Assembly: GCA_029532625.1 (NCBI GenBank)
Contig: JARFXM010000002.1
Location: 248,001 to 312,000, forward strand
DNA length: 64,000 nt
Direction: 5' to 3'
Source of the DNA: Lomentospora prolificans
Lineage: Eukaryota > Ascomycota > Sordariomycetes > Microascales > Microascaceae
Shown here in pieces: positions 1-12,300 of the stretch. Numbering within the stretch: position 1 is the stretch's first letter; the number at the start of each line of letters is the position of its first letter. A program made the translations under genes and the position numbers. The notes below the pieces were generated by a model that did no database searches, was not told where the DNA came from, and worked only from the letters and a program-made list of their open reading frames with translations.

Positions 1-1208
1 ACGCCGATGATTACTAGCCCCTACGTTCTAGTAGAAGGAGCTTGCCGACCCAGTCTGAGATGGATGCCAAAAGGCAAGCTTCAATAGGTTTGTAAAGCTG
101 AAAGAGCGGTTCTGGTAGGTGCGTAACTCACGTACCACCTGTTCCCGAAGACGCCACATCCAATCTTGCGTAATGCGACAACTCTCTGGTTCGTGTCTAG
201 CTAGCCTAAAAACAACCTGTTCCTAACTGCCACGAGCTCTAGCGGTGGGAGATAACATGCAGCCCTCTGGGAAGGTGGTTATATGTCATCACTAGTAGTG
301 ATATGTCTGTACTGCGCCCTTACGGATCGTCTACCATTTGTCCTATCTACTCTTTTCTACACACGCGCAGGCAAACCGAATTTATAATCAAGTCACATCG
401 TCCCTACGGGACCTGTTGGGACGCTTGGGTTCTCTAGTTTGATATGCCGCGGTGACAAAGTAGCCTAGCATCCGTGCCATTTCATATCGATTTTGCAACG
501 CATCAATTGATGATGTCTTTGAACACCAGTCCGATTTTCCGTTGTATATCAGTACAAGGCGAATCGGATAAGCCGGATCCATCGCTGGCAGGCCAAGGGC
601 TTCTATTGAGGTCATGGTTGATAAACATCGCTGAAAAGATCAGCGTTGGTCTTCCGGAAAGGTGACGCTTCAGGGAGCTCCTCATTTCATTTACATCCGG
701 GAGAGTTGATATCATGGGTTTCTTCCATAGCGAATCCTGCCATTCACGGAAAAAAAAAGAAAAAGGTAAACCATAGAACGCCAACTGCAATGCCTTGTGA
801 CCTTCTAAATCAAGAACTGGCTGGTGGTAACAAAGAGTTTTGGCTAATCGTCACTGATGCTGGGGACTTCACGTCGCATCACTCACTCTCCGAGCGTTCA
901 GAACACGGTTGGCTTGAAATGTAACGGACACGAAGAAAAGAAAAGTTACAGCGTCGGTCAAAACGGCCAAATACAACACAAACGACCTGCGTTACTCAGT
1001 CCGGAAACGAGACGCAGATAAACGATATATTCACGGCTAAGAAATCACGATGCAAGTATGGAAAGAAATATTAGGTGGTATAAAGGAATTAATAGCGTCT
1101 TAAGGATCGTATATACATGGTCTGGGGTAGCAAGTGACCATCTAGATCAACCTCATGTCCATTCCTCCAACGGGGCACCTCAAAAACTGGCTGACTCAAG
1201 GCCACCGC
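1..1208. other. No gene recognised
   Basis: Only short ORFs without recognisable motifs occur here. This is downstream of the FAD oxidase gene and presumably contains its 3' UTR. I see no tRNA, tandem repeat or telomeric array. Confidence 0.5.
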
Positions 1209-3489
1209 TTACTTGCGGCAGAGACGGCCAGTCTGGGTGGTGAGCCAGGACTCCTGGCCAGTGACGTACCAGTCCTCGCTGCCGACGGCAGTAGGAGCAT
1301 AGAAGAGGTCCCAGGGGTCGACAGCCCTCTTGATCTGGAGGAGCCTGTCGTAGTTGGTGCCGAAGAAGGCCTGGGCAAAGTCGGGCTCCATGACGTCACC
1401 CTCGTTACCGTAGCCACCGCTGCCGGGAGTGATCTGGCGGAGCCTCTCCATCCAGTCGTGGGTGATCTTGGTGTTAATGGCGGCGACCTCCTCGGTGGTG
1501 CTGCTAGGGGCCCAGCCGCCACCGAAAATGCCAAACATGATGGCCTCACGCCAGGCGGGGTTGGCGGCGGAGTCGGGGGTGCCGGTTGGGGCCTTGGGGT
1601 TCATGTTGTACTGGATGAGAGCGGAACCCTCCTCGACGACGCTGCGGATGGTGGCAAAGGTCTCGTTGCGCTTCTCCTCGGTCTCCCAGTTGCTCTTGGG
1701 GAAGAGACGGGAGGCGGTGTGGAGGTTGGTGTTGCCGACGGTCTCGGTAGGGAAGTGGCGGGTCCAGGCGTCGTAGAGGTTGTCGTGCTCAAAGAACACG
1801 GGCGAGGGGTCGAAGCCGAGGGTCTTCCATTCCTCGAGGAGAGGGGTGGCGACATCCTTGAACTGGGCGAGCGTGTAGCCGGGAATCATCCAGGGGTTCA
1901 TGGTCCACATGTAGCCGGCGTCAGGGCCGAGGGAGAAGATGGAGGAGTATCCGTAGTTGCCGAGGGCGGCGAACTCGGGGAACTTGCGCCAGTAGGCCTC
2001 GACGGCGGACCAGAAGACCTCGCTGGAGATGTTGGAGCTAGGGCCTGCGGTGATGCTGAAGGTGAGACCGGCGAAGTCGGTCTTGGGGTGAGCCTTGACG
2101 GTCATGGAAGTGACGACACCAAAGGTACCACCACCGCCACCACGGACGGCCCAGAAGATGTCCTTGTTGTTCTTCTCATCGGCGGTGATGAAGCGGCCGC
2201 TGGGGAGGACAATGTCAATGCTGAGGACCTGGTCGGAACCAAGACCGTAGATACCGGACATGGGAGAGTGGCCACCGCCAGCAATGTAACCACCAGTGAC
2301 ACCGACACCCTTGGTTGAACGTTAGAATTGAACTGATTCATGATCGCAAAGCTTACTTGATTGGGGGGGACTTATAGCTTACCTTGCATTCACCACCGAC
2401 GGCGGTGACACCATACTTGTTAGCGGCAGCATAGAGCTCGCCAACCTGGACACCGGCACCGAGCTTGAAAGCAGGGCCTTTGTAGGAGGGGGTCTTGTAG
2501 TTCTGGTAGAACTTGATGTCCTTGAGGTTGTGGGTCCAGATGGAGAGGGCACCAGCACCGGTAGACTTGCCAAGGAAATCGTGACCGGTGTTGTGGACGA
2601 CGAGACGGAGGTTCAGGTTACGGGCAAAGTTGATGGCAAGCTGGATCTGAGCGACGTTGCGGATCTTGACGGCGTACGAAGGAAAGCCACCGATGGTGCA
2701 AGTGCCAGTCTCCGCGTTCTGGGGAAGACAGGTCTGGCCCTGGTAGAGGGGAGACATGACGGAAGTGGGATCCTTGGCGCTGGATGGGGTGTTAGCACTC
2801 CTGTATTGTGTCTGGAGATATCCATATACGGATCCCGTGGGGGGGGGCCCTTGGGCGGAGAGTGGTGGGAGGCAAGCAAGAGGAAGACTTACTGGGTAGC
2901 CGACTCAGTCCAGTGGGCGAGAAGCTCCTGGCAAGCAGCAGCGTCGTAGTGGGCATTGTCCTTGTAGCAGACGGCACCAATGGGGACAGTCTCGATGAGA
3001 GCGCCACCGGTCAAGAGGTCAAAGACCTTCCAGACGAGCTTGCTGGGCCAGAGGAAGTCGCCTGGGAAGGTCTTGCACTTGCCAAAGGTGCGCTTGCACT
3101 TGGAGCGCTTGGTGGTGGCATCCTCGTCGTCAGCGAAAGCGAAGAGCGTGATGTTGGAGAGCTCGAGGTTGGTCAAGTTGGCGAGGATGTCGTCGGTGAG
3201 CTGGAGAGCGGTGGCCTCCTCGACGTCGGCAACGGGCTCAGCAGCGGGGGCGATGTTGCTGGCGTCAGCAGCTAAAAAGAGATTGTCAGCGCTGTGCGAC
3301 CTGGGGTCGCGTGTGATGCATGTCACAATATCTGGCTGGGCCGCGGGATTATACGGTCGCAGACGAGAAATTCGGATTGCATCAATTGAAAAACCTACGG
3401 ATTTCATCGCCATTGAGGACAATGGTCTGGGCGGCCACGTAGTTGGCGAGCGGCAGCGCCAACAGGAGGGCCTTGGACAGGGAAGGCAT
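1209..3489 (-). CDS. Secreted FAD-linked oxidase, isoamyl alcohol oxidase (MreA)-like
   Basis: Four exons on the minus strand: 3489-3399, 3271-2893, 2779-2383 and 2309-1209, giving about 655 residues. All junctions keep frame (introns of 127, 113 and 73 nt; GTAGGT, GTAAGT and GTAAGC donors). The N-terminus (MPSLSKALLLALPLANYVAAQ) is a signal peptide, so the enzyme is probably secreted. A Cys-containing segment with the TFPGDFLWPS motif is typical of the isoamyl-alcohol-oxidase group. The PP-loop HNTGHDF in exon 3 supplies the FAD-linking His. Across the exon 3/4 junction, GGEC followed by GVGVTGGYIAGGGHS places a Cys where bicovalent BBE-type flavoenzymes carry 6-S-cysteinyl FAD. A BBE-like tail (DLFYAPTAVGSEDW) closes the protein. 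Known family chemistry is oxidation of alcohols or sugars with O2, releasing H2O2. The substrate cannot be read from sequence. Confidence 0.9.
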
Positions 3490-6400
3490 GTTGAGAGATC
3501 CTTCTCAGAACACCACCAACTATTAAGTAGAGGGGATATGATCCTTGGCAAGATAAAGGAAGGGCTTGCCAATGCACGAAGGGGAGGATGAGGAAAGAAT
3601 GGAGGTGGTAGTGAAGGAGAAAAGCCAAGAGGAGATTCTGTTTTTTCGAAGGAGGAAGCCGTTGGTAATAAAGGAAACCGGCAGAAGGAGGCAGCAGCGT
3701 GCGATGGAACAGTCGGCAGGGCTCAACAGCAGCGAAATTGCGCCAAAGAACACAGCCCGGGGCATTGGAGAGCTTCGAGCGGAGACCTATCCCGCACCAG
3801 CCATGTGGCCGCCCACGAGGCAAGGTGCCTTCGCGTTGCCGTTTTGCAGGGGGGAGGGGGGCGAATGGGGAAGGGCCTCTATCAAATTTGCTTCTGGTCT
3901 GATAAGACAGGAGGGGCTGAGAAAAGAAATGACATGCAACGCACGATGGGGCAATAGTTTGGGCAAAGTATGGAGCTGTTGCCGATTCCGTTCGAGGCAG
4001 AGCAACGGCATCAGCACGAGAATGGGGACTGGTATCGCCAGCTGTGGGAGAGGGGAGAATCCAGTGTGCAGGGCCCATCCAATTTGCCGTGGATGTGTGG
4101 AAGAGGCAAGGATCAGCATTGGGCCGGTGGGACCCTGGAAAGCGGGTAACATTTTTTCATGAAGAAAGGGCGGGTCGACTGGCGACAGGGAAGAAGAGTT
4201 CCATCGAAGCCTTGGCGCTGCTTACCCTGGGCTTTCTCATCCCTCAATCACTCGCCTGGCTGCATGCCATCCTCAGACAGCACACATGCACCTTACACGT
4301 GGGCTTTGCACGCATCCATCCCATACCTTGTCTGGTGGCCTGCCGTGACCCGAACTCTCCTTTCCACTCCGTCGGTACTGAGCCAGTCTTGCGCAGTATT
4401 ACTTGCTCGTACAGCTCTCATCCTATAATACTGCTGATGAGGTATCACAGGTTGCTGAGGGCAGGACTCGCCAGCTGCACCACGTGTGGCCCTGTTTTAC
4501 TCTTCGCAGAGTAGTTAGAGTAGCAATATTGATCCGGGCCGGGAGCGCCGCTGACGACATCTCCATACCTGGTCGTCCGTATCATCGGCAGCTTACAGCC
4601 GACGCCGACTAGTCAGCTCGAACAAAAGAATAATGAAGTAATACGAGCGACAATGAATAAAAAGGGAAAGAAAACCGCTGCTCTGTGAGCCACAGCATCC
4701 GGATTCCGCCATGGCAACAACGTAGCGCTTGGAGCTGTGCCCTTTTGTGAGAGAATTGAGACGCTTGTCTTGCTGGCTATTCTAGCATGTACAAAAGATC
4801 GGTTCTGCAACTGCGGCTCTAGGCGGAGTCCGTTCAGCGAAAGCATCCCGCCACAGTCTGTGCGGAAAAGGAGCCACCAAGGGGTGTCATCTGGCGGATT
4901 CGGCAGTTCCAGGCGCTCACGGTAGAGTTATTTCTTTGCCCGCGACAAGCAATGGGAAACGAAAAAGCTACGGAAGATAGGGCCTTGTGCTTGGTAACGC
5001 CGGTCTTTCTGCAGACCGGGCTTGCCTGAACGAGCTGAATCAGAGGCATGCACAATCGCCAGCCACCGCCAGTGCAATGGGGTTGCCGAATTTCGCCAGT
5101 TGCGTGCGAAAGAAGGAATGGAGACGGCCGGAGGCGACAGAGAGTTTGGGGCCGCACCATGGAGCCGGCGCCTACATTAGACGAAAAACTAAAGGGCCAA
5201 AAGCATGTCGGGTTTAACCATAAATGCCCGCGTTTTAGAGAGAAGCCTCCCCCCACGCAAGCACCATGGAACATGAAAGACTTTCTGCTCGTATCTGAAA
5301 ACATTGCTTTTTTTCCGCCCCCGACCGACTCGGAGATAGAGCCCAGGTTTTATTATCTCGCACGCCTCAGATGGAACTGATCAGTGCACCACTACCTCTG
5401 CCTTTGTCCTCTCCCGGCCGTATCCCCGGCTGGCTTAAGAGGCTTGGCAGCGCGAGTGAATGATTCGCAATCAATATAATAAAGCAAGGGGTTTCCAGTT
5501 CAGGATTTCGGGACCTGCGACTATCGGCATCCTAACCCACCTTTGTGCGTCCAGTATGGACGAAATAAGCGAGCACGAGGGACAGAGGGGCCAGCATCTA
5601 GCGCCACCTGGCTGGCTTTCTCGCTGGCTCTGGTTACAGGGGCCCACATGGCCCCCAACAGCGCTGGAGAATATCAGCCACAGCCAGCCAGCGATCCTCA
5701 TGGTTTGAACGGACATTGAACCGGGGGCCTTGTCTGTCCATCCACAGCAGGCCAGGCGGGGACAACCCCCTGACTCGCAGCATAGCGACTAACCCTGCAA
5801 AGATTCGATCATCTCTTTGTCAAGCATCCACTGCACTTGGCTGGCCGAAGAATCGAGATCGGAACTCGTCCAATTGATTGTCAATCATGCTGGCCATGTT
5901 TTCTGCGGGTTCCGGACCTGGTGCAACCCCACCGAAAGCGATGCTGCTCCTGTTCGGAACAAGCTACGCTCCCTTGAAGAACAGGGGCCACATACTGAAG
6001 TGCGGACACTAATAGAGGGGCGACGTGCAAGCCTCAACCTGTCGAGACCATCAAAATTGTTTAATATGATCGCGTAGTCTATCCTCTGGCTAAATTAAAC
6101 GTCGTCAGCGCCCACTTCGTCTTCATTTCTTTTGTTTTGGCTTCCCTCTCTTGGGTACATGTGCAGACTGGCGTTGTGTAACAGCACGGAAAGCCGCCCG
6201 CTCTGGATCTTCGCCGGTTCTGGTCTACGCGCGCCGAATATTGACCCTACGGTGCCCACGCCCTCTCGTTTGCGACTCTCCCCTCGAGAACGTCTTGCCC
6301 CCTTCGTTAGATTGCGCAATGCGCTCCATCTCCTCCTAGAAAGCTGAGCCATTCCCTGTCCAAAGTCCAAAAGGGCTAACGGCCTCCTAAAAAGCCCTGC

Positions 6401-7919
6401 ATCTTGCCCAAGGGGCCCCTCTAATACTTCCTCTGTGGATCTGTCTCTGGTGGGTCCCCCGCGACGACTCGAGCCGGACTTGACTGGAAGGCACTAAACG
6501 ACACGAACTTGACGGTGTCTCAGTTAGCCAGCGGGACCTGCAGCCAGCGACCCCATCGGAAATAAATCCTGGTTGTTAGCGCAGTTCACAGGGGAGTCTT
6601 TAGCTCAACTAGTTGATGCGATACATTAGCTCAGACTGGGCGTGATATCCACATCGCTGGCTTGGCTTTATTTGTAACATACGCGACACTTCGAGCAGGG
6701 TGGCTGAATGTAACATTGCCACCACCATCTCCCCTCCCATTAATGGCCTGTGGCAGATTTTTTATGGTCGTCAACGGCATTCACACGGACTTAAACGGCG
6801 GCGCTGGCCATGTCCGCAAATGGCCTTCTTTTCCCAAGCAACATGCCCCTTTTAGTCAAGGGGAAGGAAGCCGAACGCCTGCCACAATGAGACAGATGCA
6901 GTAGTACACATAAGTTGATACGCCGTTCGCCGTGATTTGGTTGCCAGGCGCAGGTCTTGGCAGCATGGACAACGAGCCCTCAATCAGAATAGCCCGGGAC
7001 TAGTAAGATGATCACTGCCCCAGAAGCAATGATACCATTCCTCCCTACCCACTGGGAAAATATCTTCGTTTGGGATGGCCTTTTACACAGTGATCGGCAC
7101 GAATATTTTCTGTATCCGTCGAGGCTACTGGCTTTAGGGTCATCAGGGGATGCCCTTCCATATCGATCTTTCTGGAGCAACAAGGACCTTGTGCTGAAGC
7201 AGGTCGATGGGTCAACCACTTCCTTGGGCACTTCGCATGTCCTCCGCATTCCCAGCCTTGGCCTTGTCTTTTTGGGGCCTTTTTAGAGTCAATCCGGGCC
7301 ACTGTCCATCTTCTCGACCCCCTTCGTTCTCGTTCCCCGTGTCGCCTTCCACCTTCCATACATCCTCCTGAAGGTTGCAGCGCTGATCAATTTCTTCATC
7401 GGGCCATAGTTCTCCGGCCACCATTCCGAAGGGTTTGGAGTCGCACGTAGTTTCCAGAAAGGACAAGGGAGCTCGGCCGGGGTCTCGCCTTTTTTTAAGA
7501 TTCTCCTCCCTCTCACGGACGCACGTTTGCGGCGGCTGGAACCTGACCTAGGAACTATTCCAACCATTTGTGGCTTTCTCTGTTGCTTCACACCCCATCG
7601 GGGTCGAGGAGGAATAAGGCTAGTTCCAACCCAGGCCGGAATCTTTTCTACGCTTTTTCCCCCTCCTTCCATTTTTAGACTTATTTCGTTAGTTCAAGGG
7701 GCGTTCTCCATCATATAATATCTCAGTCTCGTCCCTTCAAAGATTTCGACTGGAGTCGATCTTCTACTCGAGGTTACTGCTACCGTCGAATGTTCACTTA
7801 GGGTCCATTGTCTTAAGTCAACAAGACAGGACGGTCTAGGAAGCCCGCCGACGGCACCACAACGATCTCCGACTCGTTCACTTTAGATCCCGCACTCGGA
7901 TTTCGATTCACTGCCCACC
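3490..7919. other. Long intergenic region, no gene recognised
   Basis: About 4.4 kb between a minus-strand and a plus-strand gene, so it holds both promoters. Short ORFs on both strands are not conserved-looking and lack splice-consistent extensions. No tRNA or repeat array was seen. An ATAT-rich box near 7712 (catataatat) lies about 200 bp upstream of the next start codon and could be a core-promoter element. Confidence 0.5.
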
Positions 7920-9398
7920 ATGGTGAGCATCTTGGAGGCCAGACGGCCGCCTCATCCGGACGTCACGACGATCCCGACACCGCCTTTGCAGCAGGCCGCT
8001 CTGTTCATCACTTTTTTCTTCCCTGCCATGTCCCTAGTATGCGTTGGGCTTCGTGCATACTCTAGGCTGAGGACGAGGCAATGGGGTCTCGGTAGGTTTC
8101 ATTCGAGTCGAAGGCAGACACCTGCTAGGGAAATCCTTATCTAACTTTTCATGTTCTTCCAGACGACTGGCTGATCGTTGCCGCCTTGGTATGTCCGGGA
8201 TACGATGCCAGACCATGCTTGTGATGATCTCGGCCAGGCCATACTGACCATCTCTGTAGATTTTTGCTCTTCTCATGTGCCCACCTTTTTACATGGGTAA
8301 GTCGCATTGTCCAATGTCGATCACGACCGGGGCCATGTACAACTAACAAGAATCCTTCTCCCCCGCCTTGTAGACATTAAGCTGGCATATATCGGATGGG
8401 AAGCAAAGGACGTCCCCGAGTTCGACCCCGCCCCCGGCAAGTGGTGGTTCTACCTCGCTCAGCTCTTCTACAATCCGGTCCTCGCACTCGTCAAGGCCTC
8501 CATTCTCGTGTTCCTCCTCCGTCTCGGCTCCCATCAACGATGGATCCGATGGTTCATCTATGGCCTCAACACCTTCAACGCTCTCCAGGCCATCGCCATC
8601 TTCCTCGTCGCGCTTCTGCAGTGCTTGCCCATCTCGGCCAACTGGGATGCCGAGGCGGCGCTAACGGCCACCTGCGTCGACGTCTCGTTCCACGTTTCAA
8701 TTTCGTGCTTGACGATTTTGACTGATGTCATTGTCCTCGTGCTGCCGTTCTGGATTTTCCTGAGCCTCAAGATGCCTGTTGCTGCCAAGGTTGCTCTAAT
8801 GGGTGTCTTTATGCTCGGTCTCGCGTAAGTTCAAATCTTGGGGGCGCGGGAGCCGACCAAAAAATCACGGCGTGCATTGACTAACAATTTTTTCCATAGT
8901 GTGCTCATTATCGCCATCGTTCGTCTTGTCCAGCTGTACCAGCTCTTCTACAAGGCTCCGGACCCGAACGCAGACCCTTACCACAACATTGGCATCACTC
9001 TCAACACCGTCGAGGTCAACCTCGCCATCATCTGCGCCTGCGGTCCCGCCCTCCGACCCCTCTTCAAGGCCTGGCTACCTACGCTCTTCGGCGGCTCCAC
9101 CGGCAAGTACGGCTTGTCAGGAAACAAGGCAACGTATCCCCTCTACGGCGATGGCCTCTCCCATGGCGGAACACACCGACAGACCACAGCGACCGGTCCG
9201 TCTATTGCTCTCAAGAGCATGAGGGGCACTCGAGGCCAGCACACCGAGTGCCGAAGCGTCTCGCCTAGTGGGTCCGAAGAGGAGATTATGACCTATAATG
9301 GTATTTTGAGGACTACTCAGGTGAAGCTACAGTACGAAAACGACTCCAATAGCGCGCAGAGCGATTTGAAAGGAGGTAGGGAGGTGTTACCGGCGTAA
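7920..9398 (+). CDS. Seven-helix rhodopsin-domain (Pth11-like/SAT20-type) integral membrane protein
   Basis: Five exons: 7920-8091, 8163-8188, 8260-8296, 8374-8824 and 8900-9398, giving 394 residues. All phases match, including the 26-nt exon 2 encoding the DDWLIVAAL segment. That DDW motif after the first loop is the hallmark of the fungal rhodopsin-domain (SAT20/DUF3505-type) family. Seven hydrophobic segments can be counted. A polar cytoplasmic tail of about 90 residues rich in Ser/Thr/Arg ends the protein. The family sits in the plasma membrane, and its best-known relative, Pth11, is a non-canonical GPCR for surface sensing. No CFEM domain precedes the helices here. Ligand unknown. Confidence 0.9.
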
Positions 9399-12300
9399 GG
9401 GGTATCCAGGGGAGCTTGGCTGTTTTCGGAGGTGTATTCAATATTCTATTACCATTCTTATTTTCTTTTTGGGGACAGAGGCCGTTGTTATTCTGTGGGG
9501 ATTTTTGATGCAAGGAGTTGATTGTCCAGGGGTATGTATAGATGTAACGATGCGACCTTGAATAGTTACTGCAACGCATAGTACACCAAAAACCATAATA
9601 GTTGTTAATGACGATTAGCAGGTGGGGAAATAGACAAAAAATCAAAATCTATACAGAATCTGCCTGTAACTCGAGAAGGATCGATTCAGTTTCACAGGGT
9701 CACAATTGATGCAGTCCGGCAACCCAGCCTTGTCTTCGCAATCATCAATTGTATTCTTGGGTGTCACGATAGTCTCCACTCGGGCTTGGCCTGGCATATT
9801 GATGGGAAACCTGAAAACTACGCCGCCCCCGCCCGTTGGAGCATGTTAGTGCCAATCCTCCCAGAGCCTGACTTGAGGCACCCTCCATTATTAGTGCGTT
9901 GACATTTGTGGAGGTGGGTGGGGCTCTCTGAGATGCCTCCTCGCCAGGATATCCCCGCGAGAGAAGGAATAGGACCCATGGAATCTAATACGACGTCCTC
10001 TGATTCGGCAGATAGTAGTCTCAAGCCAAAGCCAGCAAAGGGCAAAGTCCACAAGCCAGAATAGCCCGTCTCTCTAGCGGACGGTTGTCTAGTATCGAGT
10101 TGGTCTAGTCGGCGTCCCGCACCTCCTGGGGAAGTTTTCTCAAATCCCCCTTTCTTTTAGTGCTAGAATCTCGAGCTGAATCTTCGTACCACTCAAGATT
10201 TACGAAAGGTCGCCCAGCTTTAGCGTCCTGATGTTATTGATGCCAAGAAGCTAGAACAGGCTGGCTCTCGGCGACAAATCAAAAGAAAACGAACAGGAAA
10301 GAAAAATCAGAAGCGTGAGTGGTCATTTTACTGCGTGCTCTTGTCATTGATAATAGCGAAACAGGGAGGGTCTTTGGTTTGAAGCGAAACCCCAAACGGC
10401 GAAGAAAGCGAGACTAATAAAGATGAGGAAACTATGCAGCGTCTACGAAGTAATAACTGAGGTGGTCGTCCACGAGAGAATCCTTTGGCCTATGATTGTT
10501 TACCGCGCACGCGTGGCAATGTGGCATTGTGGCTGCTCCATTCTCGTCCCCTTACACCCCCGTTTTTGCCAGTGTCAATGTTACCTGTCACTTTGAAACC
10601 TTCAATCATTCCGTCAATATATATATATAGATAGATGGATAGATAAGGACCGAAGCCTTGTAGATGGAGTCAATGGGTCTCACACAAATTTCAAGCTTGT
10701 CGCGGTCTCGATAAAGTTGCGGGTTATGTCTCCGTCCGTGTGCTCTTGCCTTAAGATAAAGGCGGGAGGCGGTCAATAGTGTTTTCGGAAGACACGGCAC
10801 CCAGTAAACTTGGCAAGTGGAATTAGGAAAAATTATAGCGAAAAGGTAAAAAAACAGACTGGATCGCTCGTCAGTGCGGGATCTCGGGCGCCCCTCACCT
10901 CCCTCCCAAGCTACCCGTTCCGAGAGCCGCCAATAGTGGGAAAGAAAAACGTTGAAGCCGAACCGGGAACCATTTTCGGCCGTCGATAGAACAAAACAAA
11001 AAAGGGGTCGAGTAAAAAGAATCAGCCGAATTGAGCCTGCAAGCTCGCGTAAGTCAGGCGCGAAGGGGGTTTGGCCGTTTTGATCAAGCCATCTCCAAAA
11101 CAAACTTAACCTGTAAGTGTTCCTTGCGCAGCAACCGGGACCTACCCTGAAACAGGCAGCTCCCGGAGGATCTCAATTCTCCGTCGTAATCTCTCAGAAG
11201 TGAAGCGGGCTTTTTGGTGGGAAATTTGTAATAATGCAGGAGGTGGAGCAGACGTTTAGCTTGCTCCACTCACACTTCGGTCGATCCATGACGACCAGCC
11301 CCGGCGCCATTCTTGATTAGGAATGTCCCGGAAACATCTCCTTCACGTCGTGACTGTGCCCGGCATCTCAATTGCCCGAGAGAGAGAGAGACTATGACCA
11401 GGTGGTATCGGCTGTTACGTCCGATCGCCGGCAGTAGACTTCGGGAAACAGAAACGGGGAAGTTTCCGATGCAGCTCAACTGAATCACGTGCGTCACCGT
11501 TCCGCCACAAATGTCGTGAAACTATCAGAATTCCATATTGACAAAGAAATGCGTCCTGAACGCCATCTTGTGTATAGGGGTTCGGAATGGGCTTGTTGCT
11601 CGTCTATCACCTATCTTGGACCCCTTTCGATATGTATGGAATGTAGGTCACCTTCGGCGTGGGGGCGATTACTTCATTGAAATCTCCACCACCATACCCG
11701 ACTGTTAAGGGTTCCGCGAAGACCAGCATCCAGCATAGACACGCCTTTCGAAGCATCTCAGACTGGCCACGCGGGTCCACTGCCTTCGGAGCGCTTATCC
11801 TTAAGGGGAATATCTGTAGAAAAGGGGCTCACGTCGAGCAAGTGACACTAATCCGGCCGTCGGTATAGAGAATTGCTCCGTTACCATTTTCTGTCAGCTA
11901 GGTTTAGGTGCTCCTCTAAGTGCCCTCACTCCTCCCCAGCAAAAAGCACTAATGTCCGCTCATCGCCCCTACTTTTCTTCGTCTTCAAACTTCCCACCCA
12001 TTTCTCGATCCGTTGGTTTCCGATAATTGCCATTCCGCGGCTGGGCGCCACGCGTTCCATCTTGAATAGTGTTGGATTTTTAGATGGCCTCGCGATCACC
12101 CCGCTCCAAGAGTACAGTCAGTTATCATATATTCAAGGGAATTATGTTACTTCTCTAGAGTCCATACGTAGCTGTCTGTCCGAGTCGGCGCCATGCTCGT
12201 TAGTGGGATATGGGAGGCTCATCCTTGAGAACTGGAATGAGTTCATTCCGACGTCCCGTTTTAGCCTAACTGTTGTCCTAGACCTGGCCTTCCGGGGCAC

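Noticed and set aside
1155..2318. 387-codon plus-strand open frame antisense to the FAD oxidase
   Set aside because: Gly/Val/Glu-rich mirror of a GC3-biased gene; no motifs; the minus-strand gene has clear FAD motifs and consistent introns.
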